Origin: Paraspadella gotoi
Lineage: Eukaryota > Chaetognatha
Assembly (NCBI GenBank): GCA_051294375.1
Contig: CM119271.1
Span: 3,806,610 to 3,870,609, forward strand
Direction: 5' to 3'
DNA length: 64,000 nucleotides
The stretch's first letter is position 1. Each line of letters opens with the position of its first letter. Of the stretch, positions 46,569-58,594 are shown piece after piece. The notes under the pieces were generated by a model. That model saw only the letters and a list, made by a program, of their open reading frames with translations. It was not told the DNA's origin and ran no database searches. A program made the translations under genes and the position numbers.

Positions 46569-47213
46569 ATGGATCCGAGGACAATACCTAGTCCAAAAAA
46601 TGAAATCTCTCTCCTATTGCTGATTTTCGGAAACCTCTTACACTTGTTGGATTTGCTTACCGATTTAACCACGATTTGCAAATTTTTGTCCTCAAAAATT
46701 ATTTTCACAAATTTGATTGGTTGGGCTCTTATCTCCGTCCTGGTCTTTCACTCTCTCATAGCGACAATGGTTTTTGAGGCATTTGTTAAAAAACACCATC
46801 GTTTGTACCCTAGGTTTTTAAAAAAAAATATTAACAGATTCGCCACTTTAATCCTGAACCTTTTCGGACTCGGTGCCGTTGCAATCAGTGTGGATTATTA
46901 TTTGGAAGGGCGTGACAATCATCAAACGATGCAATTTAAAAACGAGCTGATCATGAAAACAAATTTGTTGCAAGCTTTTTTGGAGAGCTTTCCCCAGTTT
47001 ATTTTACAAGCATTAGCAACGTTTTTGGCCTGGGTCAACAATGTGAATGCGATATGCCTACCCACATATTTTAGGGAAAGTCTGAAGTTAAAAATACCAA
47101 AGGGGGGAAATATTATGATTGAAGTTGGTACTAATGGAACTATAAAAGAAACAGAAGAATGGTGTTACTGTATTTACGAAATATACCTCGCTCCAATTTT
47201 GAATGAAAAGTAA
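46569..47213 (+). CDS. XK-related (XKR-like) membrane protein, first coding exon
   Basis: XKR proteins are multipass membrane proteins; some scramble phospholipids after caspase cleavage, others are transporters. This 214-residue frame begins at the first ATG after AAAAAA. It has about four hydrophobic segments (roughly residues 13-36, 44-68, 88-108, 128-155). The motif NLLQAFLESFPQFILQALA at about 131-149 resembles the FLE-x-x-PQ-x-x-L signature of the family, and DLLTDLTTICKFL near the first segment also fits. Full family members have about 350-600 residues, so this would be the N-terminal part. A possible 5' splice site (GTAACT) overlaps the stop at 47210, so it may splice to the frame at 48626. 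No caspase site or promoter could be assigned. Family call from motif only. Confidence 0.55.
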   Translation: MDPRTIPSPKNEISLLLLIFGNLLHLLDLLTDLTTICKFLSSKIIFTNLIGWALISVLVFHSLIATMVFEAFVKKHHRLYPRFLKKNINRFATLILNLFGLGAVAISVDYYLEGRDNHQTMQFKNELIMKTNLLQAFLESFPQFILQALATFLAWVNNVNAICLPTYFRESLKLKIPKGGNIMIEVGTNGTIKETEEWCYCIYEIYLAPILNEK

Positions 47214-47335
47214 CTCTGCTATAGATAAATGAGTAGCCTGTTTTAGTTTCTTAATATGTAATATGTGATATCGAGTAACTCTGCTATAAATAAATGAGTA
47301 GCCTATTTCAGTTTCTTAATAATTAATATCGAGGA
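47210..47335. repeat. Tandem 65-bp duplication at the exon end
   Basis: GTAACTCTGCTATA, then GATAAATGAGTAGCCTG and TTTAGTTTCTTAATA, begin at 47210 and again at 47275 with few changes. The first copy starts exactly at the stop codon and possible splice donor of the XKR-like exon. Confidence 0.75.
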
Positions 47336-47822
47336 GATCAGTAAGAGAGTAAGATTTTAAAGTTTATTTAATAAATATCAATTAGTATTTTCTTTATGTA
47401 CTTGTATAATATGCTGCAATCGCTCATTCATTCTCTCATGATCATAAGTTTTATACTTGTTTAATGTTTAGTAATGTAACCACATAGAATTACGGTCACG
47501 CTATCAGTAAGTAAATGCCACATGTTTCAAATAATATTTGATCGTTTTGATTAAAACTTAACATAGAAGTGATAAACAATAAAATGCTGGTGGTGCATAT
47601 TTTTCACACTTGTGTAATTAAAATCGAATCAGAAAATGCAGGCACGGATGCGCCATGAGCCTTATAAATCTGGCCCTTCTTGTTTTTCTATTTTGAAAGA
47701 AATTAAATAAGAAAGAAAGGAGAATAAATACTAAATTTAGATAAATATTCAGGCCTGCATCCAAGTGTATTCCCTAAGTAATCTCGGTTTATTTTAATCA
47801 ATGAAAGATTGGTACATACAAA
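47336..47822. other. AT-rich spacer or intron, no feature seen
   Basis: AT-rich sequence between the two membrane-protein frames. No open frame or element is seen until the DR repeat. Confidence 0.5.
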
Positions 47823-48021
47823 AAAATTTATCCATCATTAATAAATCAGGCTAGCTTGCCCTGACTTTGATCAGGCTTTGGTGGTTGTGAGCCTCCGATT
47901 CACTCTTACAAGATAATTGACGATAAGTGCAGGTGTCCCCTGCAAGCCTTTCAATGCAAGACTCTCTCACAGATCTCGTTATATCCACTCCAGAGTACCT
48001 GGCTTCCCTATCAATGAAGTG
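47823..48021 (+). repeat. Dispersed repeat DR, copy between the membrane exons
   Basis: Diverged copy of the 11221-11415 repeat, same orientation, ending CTTCCCTATCAATGAAG. It shows the repeat is not confined to the H1 array. Confidence 0.65.
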
Positions 48022-48625
48022 GAAAATATTCAATGAATGTTTCTCATATCATGTATAAAGACACAATATCATTTCCTATGTTATTTCGCATTAACGTAGA
48101 TTGCATCCAGAATACTCGTTATTTATGCTGTTCAGGCTATCTATTAACGCAAGAATGCTGCGTGTCTGGAACGTACAAAGAATACAACGCCTTGTATCAT
48201 GGCAATGATCGACCCAACTCAGTTCTGTCACAAGTAGTGTGATTGTAAGCAAATTCACAAAATGGTTGAACCATCCTGAAAATTAGGTCTGAAATCCTTA
48301 GACACGCATAATCAATCAATACGTTGTGGGCAGCCGTACGCAAAGAGTCAGAATAACGATCAAATGGTACATCGGGCGTTATTGGTATCTCTTTCTCTCC
48401 TTTCCTGTAACTTCTATTGAGATGTGACATCTCTCATAGATCTGAAATATCGCTACTTTGCATTTGCCTGTAATCGATGTTTCTCTTTAAATAACCAGAG
48501 AACAAGAATTCGACAAATTCTGTTATTCACTTGATTTATGGCTCCGCGTCATCAATGGATTATCGTTTTCTTTTTTTTTTGTTTTCACAACATTTAGAGG
48601 TCGATTCGAATAAAATTGGTTTCAG
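48022..48625. other. Spacer or intron upstream of the second membrane exon
   Basis: Two modest overlapping frames on opposite strands (48033-48242 plus, 48197-48430 minus) have mixed composition, but I recognise neither. A pyrimidine tract and TTTCAG lead into the exon at 48626. Confidence 0.4.
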
Positions 48626-49933
48626 ACGAGTCAGTCCAAGGAGTTGCACACAAAATTGATTATCAACGAAATTTCTCACTGTACGAGTACTTTTGGCCAG
48701 TTTAAAAAGCAATGGGAGAATGTTTTTGCGACATCATCCGAATCATGCGGAAACAAATGTAAAAAAAAAACTCTCAACACTTCTTCGATGTTTTTAAAAA
48801 AGGTGAATATTGACCTTCTTACTCGCGATCTTGGAATTATGACTCTTTTTCTGCTCGCAGACATTTTTTTAAGTTCAATCCACAGTTTCCTTTTCATTAG
48901 TATAAATAAAATTTTAAATAAATATATTTTTACGTTTTTTTCTCTTATTATTTTAAGTTGTGGTATTTACTTGATATTATACTCTTATGTTTACCACATT
49001 AACTTACCTAACATTGCAGCTCAAGATTTAGAAGTGTATAAGAGGCATCCATTAGTCAACGGCGACAAATCATTAAAATTAACTCGACACTCAACACTCA
49101 ACAAACTGTTCGTGAAAATGTTTAATTCGTACAGACGGGTAACTTTTTGCTCAAGTTTTATTCCATATTTTACTTTAGTAACCGTTTTTGTTATAATATT
49201 AATGGCAGAAAAAAAAATTTTGGCCCGAAATTCTCAAAACGCGGTTCAAGATTTTGTTGTTATTTTATTATCCATTTTGAATTTTTCGCCTTTTTTTTTC
49301 GTACTTTTACACTACAAAAATCAGGACTGGTTAGAAAAAGATACTTTTAATTGGCTTTTACAATTTTGTAAATTGTCCAGAGGTAAAACGGTTTTTTACG
49401 TTGAAGGGAAAAATTCTGAACTTGGGCAGAAACTCATCAATTTTTCGTACGAGTATGAAAATCTTGTTTTTCTGCTTTGCATCTCTTTTTTACCCCTTTA
49501 CACTTTGGTATTATCATTCATAAAAAGGTTTCGAATAAAAAAATATACATGGGTACTAAAAATATCTTTGGCTGGGATTGGAATTGCCATTTTCTTTTCG
49601 ACTTTAAACATTAACAAACAGGAAACAGAGATCGTTTCTCAATTTTATTGGATATTCTACACAGATGATAAAGCTTATAAGGAGGAAATGTCAAGATTAT
49701 TTGGATTCGAATACGTTTCCTCAGTATATTTCTCGGGTATAATCCCAATTTTTAGGTTTTTCGCAATGGCATCGGCCAGATTTCCGCATTTATGCGAGAA
49801 TCAAAGCTCAAATATTGTCTTTTCACATTTCGTCAATTCCATCAAAAAGGAACAAATGAAAATGGCCCCACATATGATTATATATCTTTTCATTCCCGCG
49901 CTTTTTATTCTTATTGACTTTTATGTTTGTTAA
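48626..49933 (+). CDS. Multipass membrane protein, probable last exon
   Basis: The frame is open from a TTTCAG splice acceptor (48620-48625) to TAA at 49931-49933, about 435 residues, with no ATG near its start, so an internal-to-last exon is the best reading. About eight hydrophobic segments can be seen, near residues 69-91, 99-124, 178-194, 208-231, 282-301, 310-329, 367-381 and 417-435. Charged loops lie between them, with LPNIAAQDLEVYKRHPLVNG after the second. I find no known catalytic motif. A stretch IPIFRFFAMASARF weakly recalls C-terminal XKR sequence, and the XKR-like exon lies 1.4 kb upstream on the same strand, so they may be one gene, but the splice phase was not resolved. Its last 235 bp are repeated at 59438. 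Confidence 0.5.
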   Translation, partial: TSQSKELHTKLIINEISHCTSTFGQFKKQWENVFATSSESCGNKCKKKTLNTSSMFLKKVNIDLLTRDLGIMTLFLLADIFLSSIHSFLFISINKILNKYIFTFFSLIILSCGIYLILYSYVYHINLPNIAAQDLEVYKRHPLVNGDKSLKLTRHSTLNKLFVKMFNSYRRVTFCSSFIPYFTLVTVFVIILMAEKKILARNSQNAVQDFVVILLSILNFSPFFFVLLHYKNQDWLEKDTFNWLLQFCKLSRGKTVFYVEGKNSELGQKLINFSYEYENLVFLLCISFLPLYTLVLSFIKRFRIKKYTWVLKISLAGIGIAIFFSTLNINKQETEIVSQFYWIFYTDDKAYKEEMSRLFGFEYVSSVYFSGIIPIFRFFAMASARFPHLCENQSSNIVFSHFVNSIKKEQMKMAPHMIIYLFIPALFILIDFYVC

Positions 49934-50378
49934 TCGGAAATGGTATTGAAGAAACTGTCATTAAAATTTATTTTTGTTTCACTTACTACAAAGCATTTAC
50001 CGTGCTCGTGAGTACAAAATATTTTCTCACTCTTTTTACGTAATATTCTTTAAAATTTTATTGATGATTTGTTGTCTTTTTTCAGATTTTGCTACAAAAC
50101 TTTGTCTGCACTTTATTCTACTATTTAAAGCAGAAACAGTATATTTTAGAATTAATTTGTTAGAGAGAACAAAGTGTTTTGGAATTTTACAACGATTTTT
50201 ATTGTTAAGAGACGAACATGTTTCGGCTTGTTGCTTTCAAGCCTTCATCACTAACACTAAATAGCAACAAAAAAGAAAGTATTACCAAATCAAGAATCAA
50301 TTTGTATAAATTATTTACATAATCTAGTCTAGAGAGCGATTCAAAAGATACTACCTTGCTTCTCTGCCTTGGACATTT

Positions 50379-50498
<120 letters not shown>

Positions 50499-50763
50499 TA
50501 TTTTTATTCTTTGCAAATTAGAAATAAGTATCGATTAACTCTGATTGTAGCATTGACTATTGTTGTGGAATTGTTTGTTTTTTATTAACGAACCTTTTTA
50601 CTGTACCCAAAAGGTCATGCAGTCCGCAGAAAGCGTTCCCGGGGCCGTATCCCTAGATCCATCATTCATTCATTCTCTCTCACTCTTTCTTTCTCTTGCT
50701 CTTTTCACGTTTATAAATTTTTTGCCCAATGCCCTAAATTCCATCACATAGAATCCAACATAT

Positions 50764-50803
<40 letters not shown>

Positions 50804-51040
50804 TATCATCATCATCATTATCATAATTATCATCATTATCACAGCAATATACAATTGTTTTTTTCATTGTCAAATGCATCACTGAGTTCTTTTTCACTGT
50901 TATCACCTTCGACTCATGCAATTACGATCGGCATTCCCTTTGTAGACACACGAATGTAAACCATCAAGTTTAGTAACGAAAAGAGTAACTTATTTCTCAA
51001 TAAAAAAAAAATAAAAAAAGTCAAAAACCCGTTAATCAAC

Positions 51041-52825
51041 TTAATGCGATCGTTCCGACGAGATCGACACCGGGTCATTTCCACGCGATGAAAATCGTCG
51101 CGCGATGATGAAAAAAAAAAAAACGTGATCGTTTGTGAACGATGATGACGATGATGACGACCGATGAGCGATGATGACGATGATTGACGACATACGATTG
51201 ATGACCGATGACTTGAGATACATTGACGATGATGACGATGGAACGACGATGACGACGATGGCGATGATGAATATAGCCGAGTATAGACATCCGTTGCTTA
51301 AGGCGGCACGAGGGAGAGACTGGATTCGTTGATTGGGGTAAGGGTACAGGGTAAGGGGAGACCGCACAGGGATACAGCGGGTACATGAGGTACAGGGGTT
51401 GAGGAGCCAAGAAAAGCATAAAAAGGGAAGGGCGAACCGCGAAGGAAAGAAGCCGACGATTTCCGGTCCAAAGGCGAATGATGATCTTTCGAGGCGAAGA
51501 AAGATTGACGAATGAACGACGATGACGTCGCGATGAATGAAAGATGAATGAAAGATGAATGAAAGAATTCGTGAGGATGAATGATTGCCGATGTGAGTTG
51601 GCGAATCGACGAGCGACCGAGTTTTGTAATAAATTTTTAATAATATTGTCGTAATAAAGTTACGATGAAAGACCACTCAAAAAAAGAAATATAATTTTAG
51701 AAGAATTTCATTTATTACAAAATACATTAAACAATTAGTATGAGGAACGAGTGAAACGTTGAAGATCGGCCTTGCTGAACTTTTGATCGGAGAAAGTTAC
51801 AATAATTTTATACGTAGTACAATATATAAATAAATATTGGTATCAAAAAAAAATATATATTATCCGTGACAGTATAAGGACCATTTTTACACACTACAAG
51901 CTGCATTATTTCTTGCTTTTCTTCCTTCCCGCATCCATTTTTCTCGCTATTTTTTGCTTTATCGGCTTTGCTTTTCTTCTTTCTCGCCATCCCCTTGCTT
52001 AATCAGCTTTGCTTCTCTTTCATCTAAACTTCTGACCCAAAACAACGATGCCGTTTATGAATCTACGACGTCATTTCGAATCGACGCCCGAAAAAAAAAA
52101 AAAAAAAACTGGCGTCGTCAGAAATCCATTCTCATCGTTCACAATTTCGATCGTTTCCCACAAAATCCGTTTTTCACGTCGAACGTTGAACCGAGTGAGA
52201 AAAAAAGTTTATCGTCGAAAATTGAAAACGTCAGGCGAAACAAAGCGTTTTGAGTCGAGCGCCGACTAGCGGGAGAAACGCTACGCCACCCCCTGGCGGG
52301 TAAAAGGCGCTGAAAGTTTTGACGCCGGGGAAAAACGATTGCCCGCCATTTTTCACGCGACGTTGAACACGGAAAGAATGAGAACGAGGGAGAAAAGATC
52401 AACCGACGTGAGAAGGAAACCGATGGCGACAGAGACGACGAAAAGAATGAATAAGAAAAAAAGAGTAAGTTATAGTAAGTAACATAGTAATATAAACGAA
52501 AGTTAAAACTACGAGGAAAATGTAGAAAAGGAAAAACAGAACAGCAAATAACAAAAGAAACAGATGGTAAGACCTTGACGAAAATGACGCGAAAAAATCG
52601 CACAAAACGAATAACAACAACAATAACAACAACAACAACAGCATAACGACCAGGCAACAGAAGATGCGTTTTCTATTTTTCAAAATTTGTAAATTTGTCA
52701 GGTTTATTACGAAACTTATTTATGACTATACTTAAAATATTTATATGACTAAACTTAACTGCCAGTCACTTAACTGCCAGTAACTGAACTGCCATCAAAA
52801 ATAAAGATTGCTTCTCGTTTTAAAT
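51041..52825. other. Duplicated non-coding stretch
   Basis: Holds GATGACGATG repeats, GATGAATGAAA repeats (51530-51570), a (CAA)n-like block near 52611-52639, and a conserved GC-rich block near 52255-52330. Several frames are open on both strands but shift between the two copies, so none is supported as a gene. Confidence 0.5.
52286..52300 (-). promoter_or_regulatory. CTCF-like motif (weak)
   Basis: The minus strand reads CCCGCCAGGGGGTGG, near the CTCF core (CC-N-S-Y-AG-R-K-GGC). It is unchanged in the second copy at 62097-62111 and lies in a GC-rich island between AT-rich sequence. A motif match only. Confidence 0.25.
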
Positions 52826-52835
52826 NNNNNNNNNN
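52826..52835. other. 10-N gap hiding about 200 bp
   Basis: In the second copy the same flanks (GTTTTTAAAT / CCGCAGAAAC) are separated by a (CT)n array of about 95 bp and flanking unique sequence (about 62641-62840). The stated gap size is therefore too small. Confidence 0.75.
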
Positions 52836-53038
52836 CCGCAGCCGACGCCGCAGAAACCGGATCTGCCGCTGCGTTGCCGCGTCGTAACCTTCTTTTCCTT
52901 TTTTTTTTCTTTCCTTCAAATCTGGAAATGCAAATCGAAATTTTAATTTTTAATCTTCGGTGGGAAAAAGTCTCATTTTTCTTCGGCTGTGGGAGAGCAA
53001 GGGAGGAAATGGAGGAAAGGAAAGAAGGAGAATGGGAG

Positions 53039-53760
<722 letters not shown>

Positions 53761-54052
53761 AAGTGAGAAAATGGAACGAGCGTGCGACGTATTGTGATGG
53801 AAAGAAAAAGATGAAGAATTAATTTCAGTGAAAAAATGTGAACGTCGTACATAAACTTCTCAACGATCACGTGACAGAAATCACGAAATAAGTCGTGGAT
53901 CACGAGAAGGATCTTTGTTGAAACCGGGCGTGAATTAATTAATTCACTCGTGAAATGACCGAAGAACGGATGAAAAATATCGAAAACTAGAGAGAGAGAG
54001 AGAAAGCCACAGACGAGAGACAGAGACCGAGAGAGAGAGAGAGAGTGCAACC

Positions 54053-54168
54053 NNNNNNNNNNNNNNNNNNNNNNNNNNNNNNNNNNNNNNNNNNNNNNNN
54101 NNNNNNNNNNNNNNNNNNNNNNNNNNNNNNNNNNNNNNNNNNNNNNNNNNNNNNNNNNNNNNNNNNNN
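54053..54168. other. N gap, 116 bases, in copy 1
   Basis: Copy 2 reads through this point with a (CT)n array at 63839-63907 and unique sequence, whereas copy 1 enters the gap from a (GA)n sequence. Confidence 0.8.
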
Positions 54169-54206
54169 GGAAAAGAAACGAGGAGAGATGGAATCTGCTG
54201 GTCACA

Positions 54207-54981
54207 GATGGAATCATATGGACTATCGGGGGGAACTCGGTTTCGGTTTGATGGAGAAACTAGTATAGGGTAACTAGTGTATAGAGAACTAACTCTTTAG
54301 TCGTCTCTCTCTGCATGTCTGTCGTCTCGGCTCTCCTCGTCGTCTCCTCATCCAGGTGCCGTCCTTGGTACTGTAGCGTCTCTCTCTCGTCCTGGGGGGT
54401 TTCGTTCTCGTCTCTCGTGCTCTATCTTCCTGCTCTCGTGGAAGGAGGATGGAGAGACGAGATTCAGAGGGAGGAATCGGCGTCTCTTTTGCTTGCATAC
54501 GGGTGCGGGAAATCTACTCCAGCGAAATTCATACACTAAAAGTCGAGTTTGGAAGGTCGGAGATTTGAATTTATGTTTTCGAGTCGAGATTAGATTTTTC
54601 GTGTTTGTCGCTCGCGCGAAAAGACGCATGCAGTCATGCACGCAAGTTATGACTCGTGATCGCACGCAAAGTCACGTGGGTGCACGTCGTCTCGTGATCG
54701 CACGCAAGGCCTTGTATCCGGTATCTCTGAAAACTGAAATAGAAGTCAAGTGATGTTCCAATCAACATTTATTTGTGTATTTTTTTTCAGAAATTATGGT
54801 GTCCGAGAATTATATAAGCTTGATTTAATACATACATGTTTTACTGGAGAGGGGTTATTATTACGCATAGGATTAAAATGATCATAAAATATTTTTTTAG
54901 CTCTAAGAACAACAACTCAAAAAGTCAGGCCGACAATTTCTTCCACAATGTTGTTGATAACAAAATACTAAGGTCTTCTCC

Positions 54982-55023
<42 letters not shown>

Positions 55024-55566
55024 TGCATTATTTACTTTTCCAATGGCAAACATTCCTTCAGTTTCGACCAAGTTTCATCTGGCCGTAAAGCAAATGAAAA
55101 ATTAATTAAGCCAAATTGCGTGAATATGACCCAATAAAAAAAGGAGAGAGAGAACACGAAACAGTTTTTGTCTTTGCACAAAACGTCGGATCCTTGGAGA
55201 AGAAATAATCGATACACGTGATCCTGGAAATTCAATTTTCTTCACGCGTGAAAAAATGTGGCGGAAAAAAAAAAGAAAAGATTGGTTCGAGGTGAAATTG
55301 CATCTTCGTTCAGGAGGAATCTTTAAATAATTGAGTGAAGAGACATAAAAGGGAGAATATTGGATGTTATGCGAACGGGTGCGTTCGAATACTGTATTTG
55401 CGGTATTGGTTTTGCATATTGGAGACAGGTTTGCGCATTGCACACTGGGCAGGGGGCATATATTTCCTTACGCGTATCCAAAAATCGATGGAAATTGGAA
55501 CCTAAGATGGGCTTGGTCAATGGTCATGAAGTGACAGCTTTACTTCACGAACCACCGTGTCACAAC
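54207..55566. other. Spacer, no supported gene
   Basis: Holds a 17-bp motif CTCGTGATCGCACGCAA twice (54653-54669 and 54691-54707), (CT)n at about 54982-55018, and a 66-codon plus-strand frame (55369-55569) of fairly protein-like composition containing FEYCICGIGFAYWRQVCALH. The last is too short to call and has no recognised family. Confidence 0.4.
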
Positions 55567-55584
55567 TAGGGAAATGATGTTTAT

Positions 55585-55623
<39 letters not shown>

Positions 55624-55638
55624 AACATCATTTCCCTA
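55567..55638. repeat. 72-bp near-perfect palindrome with AT core
   Basis: TAGGGAAATGATGTTTATGT on the left and ACATAAACATCATTTCCCTA on the right are exact complements around an alternating AT core. The right arm runs into TA repeats and the MITE end at 55653. Confidence 0.9.
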
Positions 55639-55652
55639 TATATATATATATA

Positions 55653-56191
55653 TTAAGGCGTAGTGAAAGTTAACATAGAATTTACTAAACGTCATTATTG
55701 AATCATACATAGCTATCAGTGAATTATTAGTAAAAAATTAATTTTATGCTTTTTAATTTTCGCAGTAGGCTATATTTATATATAGTACTAATCCTTATAA
55801 ATATTGAAGAAAATATAAATATTTTAAAATTATTTCATATAGTGGGTTAAAAATTAAAAAACTATAATTTAATATATATAAAGTTAATTTTCAGCTAAAA
55901 TAAGCTTTTTCTTAATTTTTGACCCACTTTATGAAAGGAATTTTTCAAAAAGAGTTATATTCTTTTATCAACTTTTTATGACGAATCCAAACTGCAAAAA
56001 AATCTTAGAAAAAACTGTTTTGAAATTTTAAACATTTATTGGTTTAGTACTAGTATAATATGGCCCACTGCGTAAATTGTAAAATTTATTATAATTTTTT
56101 ATTATATAAATGTTCATTAGTATAATGTTGTTCGTTCCTTATTTTTAGAATTTTAATAAAGTTAAATTTAGAAATTTTAACTACGCCTTAA
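55653..56191. mobile_element. Long-inverted-repeat MITE, family 1, copy 2
   Basis: TTAAGGCGTAG at the left end and CTACGCCTTAA at the right. Internally it is the reverse complement of the copy at 44927, shorter (539 bp) through deletions. TA repeats flank both sides. Confidence 0.8.
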
Positions 56192-56939
56192 TATATATAT
56201 ATATATCACTGATCACTCTATTAGTATTTTCGCTCCCAAACTTCCAGAATCATCAAATCTAAATATCAAAAGCCGAGGATGAAACGAAGCTTTGGACCCT
56301 CAGTCTAGTGGACTGACTGTGGATTCCATTTTCAAATTTATAATAATGACAAACATTAAACCAACGGAAACAGAAAGAGTTTCTTTGCAAAAAAAAAAAT
56401 CATGAGAGACAGAATGAGAATAAAAAGTAACAGTGAGACTCAAATTACGTCATGATTCGTTATTCGTATGCTGAAGATCGATTTTTGGGGCAAATCCGAT
56501 ATCAAAATGATTCCAACACAAACCGTTCCTACAAATGTACCGTAATTGACATTTGAACACAATAATTTTCATTGTTTGTAAACAATTACCACAACAAAAG
56601 TTTAGAGAATCAGTGAAGAAGTAAACTTGCAAAAAAAAATGTTGATGTTCCCGATTTTTTTAAAAATCAGAACGGTAATTCAAATTTGTTGCGCCGCAGT
56701 GACTGCCCTATCTCGTATATTTCTTGTGACATGACATGACATGACATGACATGACATGACATGACATGACGTGACGTGACATGACAAGACAATACGTAAC
56801 ATGACATGACTGAATAACTAGGATTTCCTGAAGGCGACGCTAGCAATCAGTTAGATTTGATGTTTTTTCCTGACTTAAAAAATGAACAACCAACTATGGG
56901 CAAACAATAAGCGTTTTTCACGTAAGTGGGACAGACCAA
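56192..56939. repeat. Sequence beside MITE copy 2, repeated after the gap
   Basis: Includes a (ACATG)n pentanucleotide array at about 56729-56775 with variants to 56812. It ends GTGGGACAGACCAA at a 25-N gap. The same sequence follows MITE copy 3 (57434-58158). Confidence 0.75.
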
Positions 56940-56964
56940 NNNNNNNNNNNNNNNNNNNNNNNNN
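56940..56964. other. 25-N join inside a repeated 1.2-kb segment
   Basis: The left contig end (GTGGGACAGACCAA) is met again at about 58146-58159. The right contig start matches sequence within MITE copy 2 (about 55735). Both flanks are therefore the same 1.2-kb locus, as expected for contig ends that overlap but were not merged. Confidence 0.75.
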
Positions 56965-57433
56965 ATGTAAAAAAAATAATAATTTTATGCTTTTTTAATT
57001 TTTCGCAGTAGGCTATATATTATATAGTACTATCCTATAAAATTGAAGAAAATATAATCATTTTTAAAATTCTTTCATTAAGTGGGTTAAAAATTAAAAA
57101 AACTATAATTTAATATATATAAGTTAATTTTCAGCTTAAAATATAGCTTTTTCTAATTTTTGACCCACTTATGAAGGAATTTTTTCAAAAGAGTTATATT
57201 TCTGTTTTATCAACTTTTTATGACGAATCCAAACTGCTAAAAATCTTAGAAAAAAACTGTTTTGAAATTTTAACATTTATTGGTTTAGTATAGTATAAAT
57301 ATGGCCTACTGCGTAAATTGTAAAATTTATTATAATTTTTTTATTATATAAATGTTCAATTAGTATAATGTTGTTCGTTCCTTATTTTTAGAATTTAATT
57401 AAAGTTAAATTTAAAAATTTTACTACGCCTTAA
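56965..57433. mobile_element. MITE family 1, copy 3 (left end missing)
   Basis: Matches 55735-56191 with small indels and ends CTACGCCTTAA. The left end is lost at the 25-N gap. It may be the same insertion as copy 2. Confidence 0.7.
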
Positions 57434-58264
57434 TATATATATATATATCTACTGATCACTCTATTAGTATTTTCGCTCCCAACCTTCCCAGAATCATCAA
57501 ATCTAAATATCAAAAGCCGAGGATCGAAACGAAAGCTTTGGACCCTCAGTTCTAGTGGACTGACTGTGGATTCCATTTTCAATTTATAATAATGACAAAC
57601 ATTACAACCAACGGAAACAGAAAGAGTTTCTTTGCAAACCAAAAAAAATCAATGAGAGACCAGAATGAGAATAAAAAGTAAACAGGGAGACTCAAATTAC
57701 GTCATGATTCGTTATTCGTATGCTGAGATCGATTTTTTGGGCAAATCGATATCAAAATGATTCCAACACAAACCGTTCCTACAAATGTACCGTAATTGAC
57801 ATTTGAACACAATAATTTTCATTGTTTGTAAACAATTACCACAACAAAAGTTTAGAGAATCAGTGAAGAAGTAAATGCAAAAAAAAATTGTTGAGTTCCG
57901 GATTTTTTTTAAAATCAGAACGTAAATTCAAATTTGTTGCGCCGCAGTGACTGCCCTATCTCGTATATTTCTGTGTGACATGACATGACAATGAATGACA
58001 TGTACATGACACTGAATGACGTGACGGTGACATGAAAGACAATACGTATACATGGAACTGATGACTGATTCTGAAGGGCCTAGAATCAGTAAATGATGTT
58101 TGCTAAGACAACCAACTCTGGCAACAAATAGCGTTTTTCACGTAAGTGGGACAGACCACGACAGAATACGACCGACAGTACCAGACAGAACGACAGACGA
58201 GACAGACGACTAACCAAAAAGTGACTTAATAGAGCCTCGCAACGTACTCACGGGACTAAAAAAT

Positions 58265-58594
58265 TTGGTCGTGTTTCCCCAAGCCATTAGTCAATCGGTT
58301 GATGACTCGGTGAAGGCGAAAAAAGGCGATGACATAATGAGAGTTTGGGACAAAAATACCTCGAAAAGGGGGATAGGGGAGGGCGGGATAGGGGAGGGCG
58401 GGATAGGGAAGGGGGGATATGGGAAAAGCGACGGTGACAAAGACTTTAATGAGGATGAAGATGATAAAACTAACGACGCAAGTTATGATGTCGAGGATTG
58501 TTTGACTTTTTTTTATGAGTTGTGCCGTGAGTACTCTCGGAGCAACTCTATTATGTCACTTTTCAGTCTGTCTGATGGTCAGTCCTTTGGTTAG
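58265..58594 (+). CDS. Small acidic ORF with GIGEGG repeats, uncertain
   Basis: Open frame to TAG at 58592-58594; its first ATG is at 58337. It has a lysine-rich start, three near-identical 15-bp units encoding GGIGEG-type peptide (about 58369-58415), then an acidic stretch DKDFNEDEDDKTNDASYD and a final CLTFFYELCREYSRS. The composition is not that of the nearby simple repeats, but I recognise no family and see no splice or promoter support. Confidence 0.25.
   Translation: MVVFPQAISQSVDDSVKAKKGDDIMRVWDKNTSKRGIGEGGIGEGGIGKGGYGKSDGDKDFNEDEDDKTNDASYDVEDCLTFFYELCREYSRSNSIMSLFSLSDGQSFG

Noticed and set aside
48033-48430. Overlapping frames on both strands between the membrane exons
   Set aside because: Mixed composition, but no family, no splice support and no conserved copy to test. 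Left as spacer.
51041-51676. 211-codon minus-strand frame
   Set aside because: It overlaps ATGATGACG repeats and is not kept in the same frame in the second duplication copy.
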